Shown in pieces: positions 35,076-46,936 of a stretch of DNA of 64,000 nt. The stretch spans positions 30,853,213 to 30,917,212 of the forward strand of contig NC_036453.1 of NCBI RefSeq assembly GCF_002775205.1, in the 5' to 3' direction. The stretch comes from Xiphophorus maculatus. Taxonomy: Eukaryota > Chordata > Actinopteri > Cyprinodontiformes > Poeciliidae. The notes beneath the pieces are model-generated. The model was not told the DNA's origin. It ran no database searches and saw only the letters and a program-made list of their open reading frames with translations. The position numbers and the translations under genes were made by a program. Position 1 is the first letter of the stretch. Every line of letters starts with the position of its first letter.

Positions 35076-38000
35076 ATGACCAAGTTGGCTGTGTTGTGTT
35101 TCCTGCTTCTGCAGACTGGAGTCGAAGGATTTAAAATATCAAATTTTGTTCTTAATTTTTTTAACGGAGGCTCATTTACTCATGAAGTGATCACAGAGAG
35201 AGCAATCCTAAATGTCACTCTACAGGTGTGCCGTGCACTGGCTTTGTCTCAGGGAAAGACCTTCTCTTTTCCTGTAAGTATTTAAATTAAACCATTAAGT
35301 TTAACTCTTTTATCAATTAAAATTACTTTGTTGAAGCAAAAGAAACACCTGCATTTGTGTGTATGTATGCAGCCACAACCTTTCTCTGCTGGGGCTGTAG
35401 CAGCTGCATGTGACGCATCAAAATCAACCAAAAGTTTCATCGACACCATTCAGAGGATCCAGAAAAGCAACCACCAAGTAGACAAGGATTATGTGCTGAG
35501 TCCAAGACATCACTGCGATGATGAAAACATAACAGAAGGACACTTTCTCATTACACGTGGTTTAACCGCTGTGAAGGCTTCCAATAAGCAACAAAACTCT
35601 GTTTTAGCGACATCAATACTGGGAGAGATACTCCATACCTTACAGGTATTTCTGCTACAGCTACATGCATTTTATTTTCTTGCTGCCTAAAACTGTCACT
35701 CGTGAGAAATGATCACTTTTTATTATTAGTTGTTTGGGGCTTCATTGAATCTGCAGACAAGGGTTACCAAAGGTCTATGTTGATATCTTTACTCTGTGCT
35801 GCCCACTTGTGGCAGGACAACTCACAAAAAAGCTTGATACTTCCTTTGAGTCAATTAAGCAGTAGTTTTGTTTTGAAGGATTTCTACAGTCACACTAACT
35901 GGGTGGAAATAGGCAACACATTCCCAAACGCCAATCTGATCAAAGAAAATGCCGATTTTGGAAAAATAGCAGGTAAAGAAGGTGTTGTTTTGCTTTGTGT
36001 GGACTTACGGTATGTGCTTATATTCAAATATACCAAATCTAATGTGAATCTGCAGCCAAAACAAGAGCAACTTGCCGCAACTGTGCTGGAGAGGACTGCA
36101 GAAACAATATTTTGGAGGACATCTTAAAGGAACAAATACTTACTTCGGGATATTTTTCACTTAATCCATTCTCTACAAAACCAAAAGGTAAACATCTTTA
36201 TTTGGTTGTAAAATAGTATATCAGTGTAGTTACACTTTACTCTGCTGCCCACATGTGGCAAGAAAGGCCAAAAAAAAGTTGTATATATATGAAAAGAGTG
36301 TGTCAACAACTAAATATTATTTGTGATTTGTATAATGATGAGCAGGAAAATGCAGCCATGGAGGGTCATTTGATCGAACAAAAGGAATTGAACCTACAGG
36401 TGGAATCAACAAAGATTCATTTGACTCTGAACACGGACATCTTCACAGCCAAGCAGCAAGTATGGCGATAGCAGCAACCAGTGAGCTGCTGGAGGACGTT
36501 CGCAGTGCTGCTGGAGACAAAGGATTTTTACAGTCGGAAGCTGTTTATTTTCTCTTTACTTGAATTTCTTTACAGAATAATAGAAAACAAATGAACAGCT
36601 TTGCCTCTGCATTTTGCTTGTTGCACCTCAGGATGATGGGACTGTTCAAAGGGAGAGCCCTTTGTTTTTGCGTGGACACGACAGGAAGCATGGGGGATGA
36701 CATTGAAGCAGTGAGGACTGTAACATCATCGATTATTGACAGTAAAGTGGGAACAGAAGACGAACCCTCAATTTACATTCTTGTTCCCTTCAATGATCCA
36801 GGTAGAATCCCAATGTTCAGGGCTGAACTGTATTTTCTTCCTGATAGTTTCACCTTCAGTATTCTGAATTTAATCTATGGAAACAATCATGACAGAAATT
36901 ATTCCTATAGTTTTCGCGTGCTTTATAGTCATTGTATTGCCAACTGAATAAAGAAAAAAGGGGAAAACAACATAAATCCAACTTTCTGGACTAAAGTGGT
37001 GTAGAATATACATATCATTGACTTCTATTTAAATCACAGAATTTGGGCCTCTGCTTCAGACAACAGACCCAGATGTTTTCAAGAGTTACATCAACTCACT
37101 AACACCAAATGGAGGTGGAGATGCTCCAGAAATGAGTCTTTCTGGACTTCAGGTGATCCGATTTATATCACAGTGCTGATTATGTATGACAAGCAAAACA
37201 AAACAAAAAAAAATCTGTAATTTCTGCATACAGCTGGCTTTAACTGGTGCGCCTCCCAATTCGGAGATCTTCGTTTTCACGGATGCAGCAGCTAAAGATG
37301 ACTACCTGAAAAACACAGTGCTAGCACTCATAGAGCAGACGAAGTCTAGGGTGAGTACGTCTCTGGTCGTGCACTAAAGTCCTTGTTTTCAGTAATTAAT
37401 GGAGCGTCGCACTTTAAACTAACGTACCGTCAAATAAACGGTTGTTTACATGACCACTAGGGGGTGCTCGCGGACCACCGGTGTTTCCATGACCACAGTT
37501 TGAGAAAGTCTGGTGAAGAGCTTTCTAAATGCATTATGTTTTTCTGTTTCTAAAACATTTAGCTGCATGATTTAGAATTTATCAATTTATTTATTTGTGT
37601 GGATATTACATACTAGTGGATATTTATGTTTGATAGTTTCTCAAGCTAATGTATTGACCCTCTGCACGTGACGTCATTATCTTCTAAACTCCGCCCACTC
37701 CGCCATCACGGACGTCATAACAATCAATTCGCTCCTGTTAACCTTGTCAAAAAAAGCACATCTGGTAGCCTAATATCGCTTTTATTTAGTTGATTTCGCA
37801 GTAAATAAATGGCCACAGGGTGCTGCGCTGTCGGCTGCACAAACGAACAAGGGTGAAAACCAAACTTGTCATTTTATTTTATAACTTAGCGAGGAAAGAT
37901 GATGTGGCGATGGACAGCAGCCGTCGATCATAATGACTGTTAGCCTTCGGTGTAACAGCGGATTTGCAGCGAACACTTTTTTACAACGTAAGATTAACGT

Positions 38001-41000
38001 TCACAAGCTTTATAAATATAATTAAAAAGATATAAAATATCGAATTATGGTGAAGGTACACGTTTAATCTTTGGTAACCATGGAAACAGTGCCCCGCCTT
38101 CATGTAGCCTAGCATGTATGGAAAAAAACTGGTTAGCATCTCGTCTTCTGTACGTTTTTAAGGCTGCTCCGGTTTAAGGGGAAACGCTGCTTATGACACG
38201 GTGACAGAAATCATGTGGTGTGAATTCAGGAAAAGTCGGTGATTTGGTCAACACGTCAGGAGGGAATAAGTTCGGGTCGGTTTCTAAGCTAGCTGTTTCA
38301 AGCTTCTGTAAATACCGCCAACTAGCCCCAAGCAGGCGTGTTGCGTTCAAAGACAAATGAGCTTCACTCGAACAAGAAGAAGCCACAAAAGCAACTTAGA
38401 AAAACAATTTCAGTCGCTCAGTTCAATACTCCCGATCCTCATTTCCAACGTCCGTCATGGCGCCTCGAATGATTAAGTGACGTAGTTGCAAACGGTCAGT
38501 GTCTGTACATGAGCTGCATGTCCAGTTTGATGTCTGTACATGCAGACATCAAACTGCCTGCATGTCCACAGGCAGTTTGATGCTTAAAAAACACACAAAA
38601 AGAAACATGAAGAATCATCTCTAATGATTTAGGTTGCAGATTCAGTAAATGAGGTTTTTGCCCACCTCATTGTGTTTCAGGTGAACTTCATGATAACTGA
38701 TGTACTTGGCCTTCGCCGTCGAAGACAAGCAGACAACAACCAACAACAACAAGGTGTTCGGATGTCGAGAGCAGGTAGTCAGCTGTACAGAGACCTGGCT
38801 CAGGCTTCAGGAGGTCAGGCTGTTGAAGTCACAAAAGGTCAGCTGCTGGAGGCCATCAACATCCTAACTGAATCCACCAGCTCCTCTCTGGTACAGAATA
38901 GCTTTATTTATTTTGTTTTAATGTTTGAAGCGTTCAGATTTTACCTTTAAAAGTATTATTGTTGCAGGTGAGCCTTCTGCAAGCATCCAGGAATCTTGGA
39001 AAATCAGAAAATTTCACTTTTGTAGTTGATGACACAGTAAAAAACTTGACCATTTACATCACAGGAACTTCTGTAGATTTTAGTCTCATTAGTCCTTCAG
39101 GTAAATAAATGACTCTGTAATCGGGGTTGAGGTGGATTAGTTTAATTTCAAACATTTTGCTTTTGTCGTTACAAACCAGTGTGTATAAATTCTGAGCGTC
39201 ACTTTTCAGGGGTGATTCAAAATATTGCCAACACAACTGGACCTTCAATAATTTCATCCCAGTCAGTCGGAAACCTTCAGACTGTGCAGCTGCAAACAGA
39301 AGGAGGATTGTGGGAACTACAAATTTTGTCAACCAATCCCTACAGTGTGAAAGTTGTAGGTAAGACATCTGTAAATATAAAGCTGACATTTTCAGAAGTC
39401 CTAATTTTGAACATCTGGTTAATCTATATTTCTATTTGTTCATCAGAAAATCAGTTGCTAATGCCTAAATCACTATATTAGATTGAAACATTGTGCATGC
39501 CTGTTTTTTGTCAATTATTTTTTAAAACCATAATTCATTATTTGTAACATTTTTACACAGATATTGTGATACATATCCTGCATATTTAAATAAAAAAAAA
39601 GAAACATATGTTATGACTCCGTCAAGCCGAACAACAACCAGAATAAAGTTAACAATATTTGTAACACAAATAAACTTTATCTTAACTTTATCCATTTGTT
39701 GTCAATCCAATAATGTTCAACCCGAATTTAAACTCCACTTCAGGCGGACAAACACGCATAAACCACTACAATGTTCACTGCAAACTTAAGATGCACTCGA
39801 TTCAATGCAAAATGATCACATGCAATCCAAACTCAAGATCACACCAAACAGGACCGGGTTTCAGATATTTAAGATTAACAGCGAAATTAAATGTGAGTAT
39901 TCAGGAAGTGACCGAAAGATAAACAGAGGACAAAACAAACAAAATAAATGGAAGGTTGTTAGCCCGCCCTCACAAACACTAAGGGGAGACAAACAATCCA
40001 AACTGGGCAGACTAACAAAAAAGAAAATCAAACTCTAAAAGGACAGCAGGAAGCAGTGACAGAACTGTAAAAATACAAAAATTACTAAATGTTTATTAAA
40101 TCACTTTAATCAAGTCAATCTAAAACACATTAAAAACTCTGCATACCTGCATCACATAAACCAGCACTCTAAAGTCAAACTTGACGTAGTAAATCTGGTG
40201 CAGCCCTACCAAATAAAAACAATATATAAACCAAAAACATACAATTCAATCTGATTAAAAGAGACAAAGGTGCCTACCTGCTGCGTCGAACAACCACACA
40301 CCCAGGTAACGCTGCCACCGGAACGTCATTAATAATGCGGCCCTGTATAAAAACTAGTGATGGGTCCGGCAACACCGATGCGTCGGCGCAGGCGTCAAGC
40401 CCATAGACAAAACCCAGTGTCGGTGCGCGTATTGCTTTCAGCAAGTCACGTGACCGATACAGGAACTGTTTCGAATTGATGCTGGAGTGCCAAACTATGT
40501 TTATAAGGAAGCGAATCTGTCAACGGGAGGCATTTGCCAAAAATAATTCTTGATCTTTTATGGTACAGCAGCAACTATGCAGCCTCAAAGCAAACAAAAG
40601 GTTTTGTAGTTTGGGATATTTTGATCTTCCGTCAGAAAATAAGGCATCGGTTCTCACTTTGTTGTTGTTTCATCCGGTTTTTTTTAGTTTCTACTTGATC
40701 TATCTGAATCCAAATTCAGCTGAAATTGACTCTTAGTTTACTTTCATATTATATTCTGCAGGTTAAGTCTGGAACTCATTACCACCTCACCTTAGAAACA
40801 TAAAGTCATTCCCTAAATTTCAAACCGAACTTAAAACACACCTTTTTAGATCTGCCTTTTCAATATGACACAATTGGTTTGCTTGATTTTTATATAGATT
40901 TTTTTTTACATAGATTAATATATAGATTCCATATAGATACATTGCTGTGTATTTATTCTATCTATTTTTAATTGCTACATTTTATTGTTTCTGTTACTTT

Positions 41001-42721
41001 TGCTCTTTGTACGGTGTCCTTGAGTGCCAGAAAGGCGCCTTTGAAATAAAATGTATCATTATTATTATTATTATTAAGTGTTGCATATGTTTCTCCTTTT
41101 AAATCATACATTTCATCATTTTATTCTTCAATTACCCTCCATAAATAAAAATCTTTAGACAGAAAAAATTAAAATAAAGACAACCTCGCTATAAATAAAA
41201 AAAGACATTTCCAGCAAAACACATCCATCCCCTCTGTTTTTTAGTTGGCTTTCTTTCATTGTATTTTCCTTTTTTGCAGGTGAGAGTCCCATTGACTTTC
41301 TTTTCAAATTTATTAAGGAGTCAGACAGCCCATTTGGAGGGTTTGATGTGATTGACAATCGCCCCACAGCTGGTAAAAAAACCCACAATTTTGTGACATG
41401 CAAAAATTATTCACTTTTAAGGGTAACTGAGCATTTTTTTCTTATTTTTGAAGGAGGAAATGCCAGTCTGCTGGTGACACTGATTGGAAGCGATGTCGCC
41501 ACAGTGTCAGAGGTCGCACTGGTTGAATCGTCGGGTTCAGGTCAGGTTAACGGCACCGTAGAGGCCCAGGGTGGAGGAACATTTATCATCCATTTCCACA
41601 GGATCCCATCGGTTGAGTTTGTTGTGCTTGTGAAGGGCCAAATCAACGACAGCGTTTCCAGAGCTTCTTCAAGGATCTTCCAAAGACAGTCGGCCACCAA
41701 CATAAAAGCCTCTGTTCTCACTGTCACTATTGTAAGCAAATTTAAGCATAACCAAAATATTTGTCATTATTTCATTGCACTGTTATTGTTGTAAGCAAAT
41801 GAAGCAATCCAGAATCCCTCAAACTTTTCATAGATTAGTTTCACTGTACTTGTCTCTTTTACATTTTGGTTTCCATTGTTGTTTCAGAATGACTTGGACA
41901 CGGTGTTGGAGCCAGGAACACCTCGATCTGTTTCTTTCTCTGTGATGACAACCGGTGAAGGAGGAAGCTTCACCATTCAAGCCACCAATGACCAACGCTT
42001 TGCTGCATCTTTTCCATCCAGTTTACTGCTGGATCCTGGAGTTAGTGCTAATGGCACAGTAAACATCACAGCTCCTGCCGGCACTCCATCTGGTACTGGT
42101 GTCACCTTGACCATTGAGGCTGTGGCTCCTGGAGGTGCAGACACCAACTATGATGTCCTGCGTCTAACCGTCCTTTCAAAAGTAATGTCTCATTTCGTTT
42201 TGTATGCATTCTGACACATCATGGAGGGTAAGTATAGATCATATTTTCCTGTCACTCTCTCACAGGTGACTGATTTCACTCCACCAGTGTGCCAGCTGCT
42301 CAGCCTGCAGTCCAACTGCTCTGACAACTGCAGCCAGTCAACATGGGAGGTCTCTGTCCAGGTCACTGACGCAGCGAATGGGACGGGTGTGGACAGCGTC
42401 AGTTTCAGAGAAGGCAGCGGTACGATGAACACCAGCACAGCAGCTGATAATACAACTCTAGTGTCTTATGTGGCTTCCTGCTGCTCACCTGATGTGCAGC
42501 TGGTGGCTGTGGATAAAGTAGGCAATGTGAAAATCTGTAGTTACTCTGTTCGCGCAAATGTCACTGAAGCTGTTACAACCAGCCCTGTAACAATGGGCAA
42601 TGCAACAACGAGCAACGTAACAACAGCTGTCACAGCTTCCTCTACAAGAGCTGATTTCTCCGTGTCTCTTTGCTTTGGTTTCTCAGTCCTGAGCTTCTTG
42701 CTACAGTCTCTGAAACTGTGA
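35076..42721 (+). CDS. von Willebrand factor A domain-containing protein 7-like, copy A (15 exons, 965 aa)
   Basis: Exons: 35076-35273, 35373-35645, 35879-35972, 36056-36187, 36346-36532, 36632-36801, 37040-37152, 37234-37350, 38681-38890, 38968-39100, 39210-39359, 41280-41372, 41454-41731, 41888-42181, 42266-42721. Phases agree throughout and no stop interrupts. Order of parts: signal peptide (1-18); Het-C/phospholipase-C-like region with FTHEVITERAI (H36) and LHTLQDFYSHTNW (H154, D158, H162); the Cys-rich CRNCAGEDC stretch; a VWA domain from about 303 with metal-site motif DTTGSMG (D310), GGGDAPE and FVFTDAAAKD; beta-sandwich repeats; a short Thr/Ser tail; and a hydrophobic end suited to a GPI anchor. 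The layout matches mammalian VWA7 (MHC class III region). Role unknown; extracellular. Oddity: exon 5 uses a weak GTCGGA donor. The first in-frame codon upstream (TTG, 35046) was rejected as start. Confidence 0.88.
37655..38498. mobile_element. THAP-coding DNA transposon remnant in intron 8, copy A
   Basis: Imperfect terminal inverted repeats of about 55-60 bp: TGACCCTCTGCACGTGACGTCA at the left, matched by the complement of TGACGTAGTTGCAAACGGTCA at the right, and CGCCATCACGGACGT by the complement of ACGTCCGTCATGGCG. Reading inward from the left end, ATG at 37809 opens a THAP-type zinc-finger start (MATGCCAVGCTNEQG), then an in-frame TGA at 37854 or a possible donor. Reading inward from the right, a - strand open frame (38386-38174) has no known motif. 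The THAP domain occurs in P-element-type transposases, so a P-like family is the best guess. No target-site duplication was recognised. Confidence 0.5.
38523..38556. repeat. perfect 14-bp hairpin, copy A (also 59650-59683)
   Basis: CAGTTTGATGTCTG (38523-38536), loop TACATG, and exact complement CAGACATCAAACTG (38543-38556). A further CAGTTTGATG repeat follows at about 38573. It lies just outside the right terminus of the THAP-coding element and is preserved in copy B. Confidence 0.85.
40352..40700 (+). repeat. possible hAT/BED-type transposon fragment in intron 11, copy A
   Basis: Starts with CTAGTGATGGGTCCGGCAAC, resembling termini of teleost hAT elements. It includes a short frame near 40605-40665 whose peptide (SLGYFDLPSENKAS) resembles the BED zinc-finger consensus. 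No complete finger is present. The same segment is in copy B at about 61490-61830, so it predates the duplication. Weak evidence. Confidence 0.3.
40768..41078 (+). mobile_element. 5'-truncated LINE (L2-like) insertion, copy A only
   Basis: The first 100 bases encode the last residues of a LINE reverse-transcriptase protein: WNSLPPHL, then FPKFQTELKTHLFRSAF, then a stop. A short 3' UTR follows, ending in (ATT)n. TTAAG flanks the insert on both sides (40763-40767 and 41074-41078). Copy B has the uninterrupted site AGGTTAAGTGTTGCATATG at 61891, so insertion after the duplication is the simplest reading. Clade assignment to L2 rests on the C-terminal motif and the ATT tail. Confidence 0.82.
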
Positions 42722-45700
42722 TCCTAAATTTTACACAACAGATTACTGGTGATGGATATCCGGTAAATATTATGTTCATCCCGGTGGTAGGTTTTATATC
42801 TAATCCTAATCCATACATAATCAAATATATAGACACTTTTTGAAGCTAAATTCAATGTAAGCGCTGTAGTTGCACTATAGAGTTTTAAGAGGAGTTTGCT
42901 ATTTTCTTTTGTTGAAGGTTTAGCTCTATAAACAAAAGTTTGGTGACAAAAGAGTATCTTTGAAATCAATTGTTGTTCTAATCTTTATGTATTCTTCATT
43001 GATTATCCTATAAAATCAAGTTTTAAGAAAGCATGTAATCCCTGACAATAATTAAAATATGAAAACCAAGCTTTTACTCAAAAGTTGTTTTTTCTACATG
43101 AGTTCAGAAATGCTTCTACATTAAATAATGAAAAAACCTCAAGTATTTAAGCCAAGTCTAAAAGTGGCACTGGAAACAGAAACATATCAAAAACCTCAAA
43201 GGTGAATCCCAATGTGATCAGAGTTAGCTGAGACTGAATGTAAGATAGGGAGACAAAGTTACAAAAAATTGAAAAGTAAAAAAAAACTTAAGATCTAATT
43301 TTAGTTTGCTTTTGAGGCCTATATATTAAAATAAAAATATATACTCATGGAAATCTGCTCTTTTCACTCCTGAATTGAATCATATAAAATGATATTCTTA
43401 ATGTTTCTGGGCAGAACAAATGTTGGTGTCAAGTTTATCTGAGCTGCTGTTTCTCTCTGGAGCCTCTTGGTGGCACCACTGCATCTGATTTTGATTTTAA
43501 GCAAGTTTGCATGAGCACAGATTTCTAAATTAATAATGTGATTAGTTATTTATTAGGGGTTGTTATCCTCTAAGTGTTATATTTTTATGTTGTTTATGTT
43601 ACACAGTGTATTTATGAACAAACCCCTGACTAGCCATAACAATCAGCCACCAATTAAAATAATTACACAAGAAATTAAAATTAATAAACAAAGAATGCTT
43701 CTAATTTCTGCATATAACATCAACTTTATTCATAAATGTATCCAATAATATAACTAATCTTTGCAACGTTTTCTTCCATGTTGCTCAGAATATAAAAGAT
43801 TTTACTGCTTTGCAGCAAAGGGTTAACATCACTAAGAGTCTTGCTTGAGGAAGTGTTGGGATCAAAGTTCAAAGTACATTTCCTGTTGTCTCAGCAAAAT
43901 GTCACAGCATGAGAGAGAAATTAAACCAACTGAGTCTTTGAGAAAGAGACCATTCAGGTGTTTGCATGCAGCTGGAATGTCAGAAGAAATCTGAGGTGTT
44001 TGCTTCAGAAAACAAGCAGCTGAGAACTTTTTATGAATTTACCAGAGAGAACAATAAAATCAGGAAAATCTTAGTCTGTGCACATGAAAATAAAATATTA
44101 GTTTGTGCTGTTCTAGTCGATAATACCAGGAAGGAAACTGCAATTATATTTAGCAAGATCTACATATATCCTCTGCTGATATGTATAAAGAAGCTAATAT
44201 TTATTTATGGTTAATATGTTGCTGTAAAAAAATAATACAGCACTGTGTGATTTAGAACAAACATGACTCATTTTCTCTTATGACATATCACCGATATGCA
44301 GTGTTGAAAAAGTATTAACTCCCTCTTAAATTTGTTCTTCTTGTCATCCTACATTTACTTAAATATTTCAAATAACACTCAGACAAAGATAACCTAAGTA
44401 AATATAAAAAACTGATAAAAAGCTTCCCAGACTAACCATTTCCTATTTGGAAAATAATTATCCTTTTATTAAATTTTGAATTTACTCTGTTACCCATTTT
44501 CTGGGTAAAATGAGTTCAGTTTCTTAAGCTACACCCAGAACTGATACCAGAACTATATTATAGGAAAAATCACTTAACAGCATGAAGTAGACAAAAAGGA
44601 TCAAGATTCAGTTTTCTTTAGATCTAAGGAAAACTAAGGCGAGATAAGAACCAAAGTCATTAATATCCATAAATGTGGAAAACACTCCAGTGAATCACAG
44701 TGAGAGCTCCGTCCACAAACAGAGAAAACACTGAAAGCTTCTCAGGTCAGCCAACCCAAATTACGGCACACTGTGAAACATTTAAAGGTGGTTTAACTTG
44801 AAAATGAAAGTCCATGTGCTGCAATTAAAGTAAACAAGAAAATTGTTTTGATTTTAACTCAGAAATTTAAGTTCACAAAGTTGATTTAGCAACAGGAGAC
44901 AAGTTGTCTAAACATTGTTTTTAAGTTAATTTAACTAGAATTCTGAGTTTTAACATAAAATAATTATCTCATCATGTGCAAGAAAAAACTGTCCTCACAT
45001 GAAGAGCACAAATGTCTTTTATTTTTACTCACAAAATCAAGTTAAAATAAATATTTATTTTACTTTAGAATAGTTTAAATTCTTGTTACAAATTGCATGA
45101 ACAAAACTTCTGATCTGATAATGAATTTTATTAAATTCTGCTCAAAAACATTTAGCATTAACAGGACATTATCTTCAAGCTCTGAAAACTGAGAATTAGT
45201 AGTTTCTCAGTAGCTTAAATCTGTAAGTTGATTTCCTGCTAAGCAACAGCAATCACGTTATCACTGACTGTTGCTGGAGTTGCTTGCTGCCTCACCTTCA
45301 TGCCAGGTACAAGGTGTGGATTTGTGTCAGTCGAGGAAATGATTAAGCCTGATGAACAGGAACACGACTGAATGTTTCTTACTGTCCTGAGTTTTTTTTT
45401 TTGCCTGACCTCAAATCCCTGATGTTCTAGAAAACATGACGTCATGCAGTTTGCACTCTTGATTCCCTGGGAAATCTTGGACTCTTGCAACACTTGATGT
45501 CTCAATGCCACATGATAATTTCATAATTCTGTTATATTGGTACACATTTTATATGGCCTTTAAGATCATTGCCAAAATCAAAACTCATTTAACTACAACT
45601 TCTTTCTTTTACTATTTTAGTCAGATTCATAGTTGCTCACTTCTGAAATTAGACCATGTTAATGTCTATTAACCAAAGTAATTAGACTTTGTTTTTAAAT

Positions 45701-46517
45701 GATTTTATGTGTGGAAATAAGAAATGATTACACATACTTTTAGTTATTTGCTGTCTAGAAACTGAACTTGCTTCCTTATTTTACGATCTGTAGTTTCTCA
45801 TTTGTGGTTTTGTGATCTTTTTGCTGTTTGCCTCTTTGCATCACACTAAAATTACTGTGCACATCATTGCAACATCTCACTATTGCCTTCCTTTTGTGCC
45901 ATAACCACATCTTATTTTTATGACTAGATGAATAAAGAAAATAACTAAAACAATGTTTACATAAGCACAATTTAATAGGTTGCACTGAAGTCTTATTTTA
46001 TTGTTAGTTATAGATGTTTCTTTGTGTTATTAATTTCAAATGTTGACTTCTAAAAGTCTAATTAGGGACTGGTTCTTGTTGTGGCGTTCTTTTGCTGCAG
46101 ATGGAAAATAGACGACATCATAAAGATGGCGCAATATATGCGTGACATCTTAAGAGACATTTTAAGATATTATTCAGGAAGTTAAAACTGGAACAGAAAC
46201 TCCAAATGGACAACAACTCAAATAATTTTTTTACAATATTTAGCTGAAAATGTGTGTGTCTGATCAAAACTATATTCAAATCAGATCTAGTTAAAGCATT
46301 TCTACCAAGAGAAATGAGGCAACATTTCAGCAAACTGTTGTGAGAAAGCTGTGGGAATGTTTGACACAAAGTCATGCAGTTCAAAAAGTAATTATTCTAA
46401 CACTACAGATGTTGTAAACATGAACTAGTTTATCTAATCTAGTTAGATTACATTAATGAAAATAGGGAATATTGATGTATATAAACTACTGACTGATGAA
46501 AATAGTCCAACAGCAAA
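42722..46517. other. intergenic DNA between vwa7-like copy A and the BEL/Pao element
   Basis: No gene recognised. It includes the presumed 3' UTR of copy A and AT-rich DNA. A segment near 44300-44400 starting CAGTGTTGAAAAAGTATTAA resembles a common teleost DNA-transposon repeat. Short open frames here (for example 43966-44214 and 45239-45511) show no homology that I can name. Confidence 0.5.
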
Positions 46518-46522
46518 AGTTT

Positions 46523-46894
46523 TGTTAAAAGTCCGTCTGTTTGATTAACACTACATTACGCAAGATGCACCTGTTCATTTGTGGTTCCGTTTCACGTAGC
46601 TGGGTGGCTTGTTTTTCTGTGCTGCTGTGTGGTTCGGTGGCATGGAAGTGGCATCCGCTGACATCCACCATCAATCTATCTTGGGTCCTTTGTGTACGAA
46701 ACCTGTGTGCGTTTTTATGATATACACACACACACATACACACACACACACACACCCACACACACTCATATACGAAACATCAATAAACTTCTGAGCTGCA
46801 CCGTTGGAGTTGCCCTAGTCCTTCTGACCGAGGAAGAGTCGATTGATGAGATATCTGGATTTAGCGCCTGTTTAGACGCACACAGTCTTCTACA
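46523..46894 (+). repeat. BEL/Pao 5' LTR
   Basis: Begins TGTTAAAAGTCCGTC and ends CTTCTACA. It contains a CA-rich microsatellite (about 46724-46765) and an AATAAA signal at 46782-46787. Compared with the 3' LTR I count four substitutions outside the CA tract, plus length change in the tract. Confidence 0.93.
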
Positions 46895-46896
46895 AG

Positions 46897-46913
46897 TGGT
46901 CCTTCGAGCCGGA
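46897..46913 (+). other. primer-binding site, tRNA-Tyr type
   Basis: TGGTCCTTCGAGCCGGA starts two bases after the 5' LTR. It is complementary over 17 bases to the 3' end, including CCA, of eukaryotic tRNA-Tyr as I know it (TCCGGCTCGAAGGA plus CCA). The pairing identifies the likely primer for minus-strand synthesis. Confidence 0.85.
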
Positions 46914-46936
46914 GTCTCATTGGTCGAATCAACAAC

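Larger units (their letters stand above)
33813..42790 (+). repeat. segmental duplication, copy A (vwa7-like unit)
   Basis: From CTCACCTCACTTGGTAGG onward this sequence matches 54933-64000 almost base for base, through introns and spacers as well as exons. The offset is 21,120 at the left and 20,820 before the stalk repeat; the differences come from a LINE insertion in A, small indels, and a minisatellite expansion in B. Homology continues to the window edge on the B side, so the right limit of the matched segment is not a true boundary. Confidence 0.93.

Noticed and set aside
38174-38386. 70-codon - strand frame in the vwa7-like intron, identical in both copies
   Set aside because: Identity reflects the recent duplication, not selection; it starts at GTG and lies inside a transposon remnant, so it is not called as a gene.
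46609-46794. Short open frames inside both LTRs
   Set aside because: Duplicated by the LTR structure and running into CA repeats; no known LTR-encoded product in BEL/Pao.
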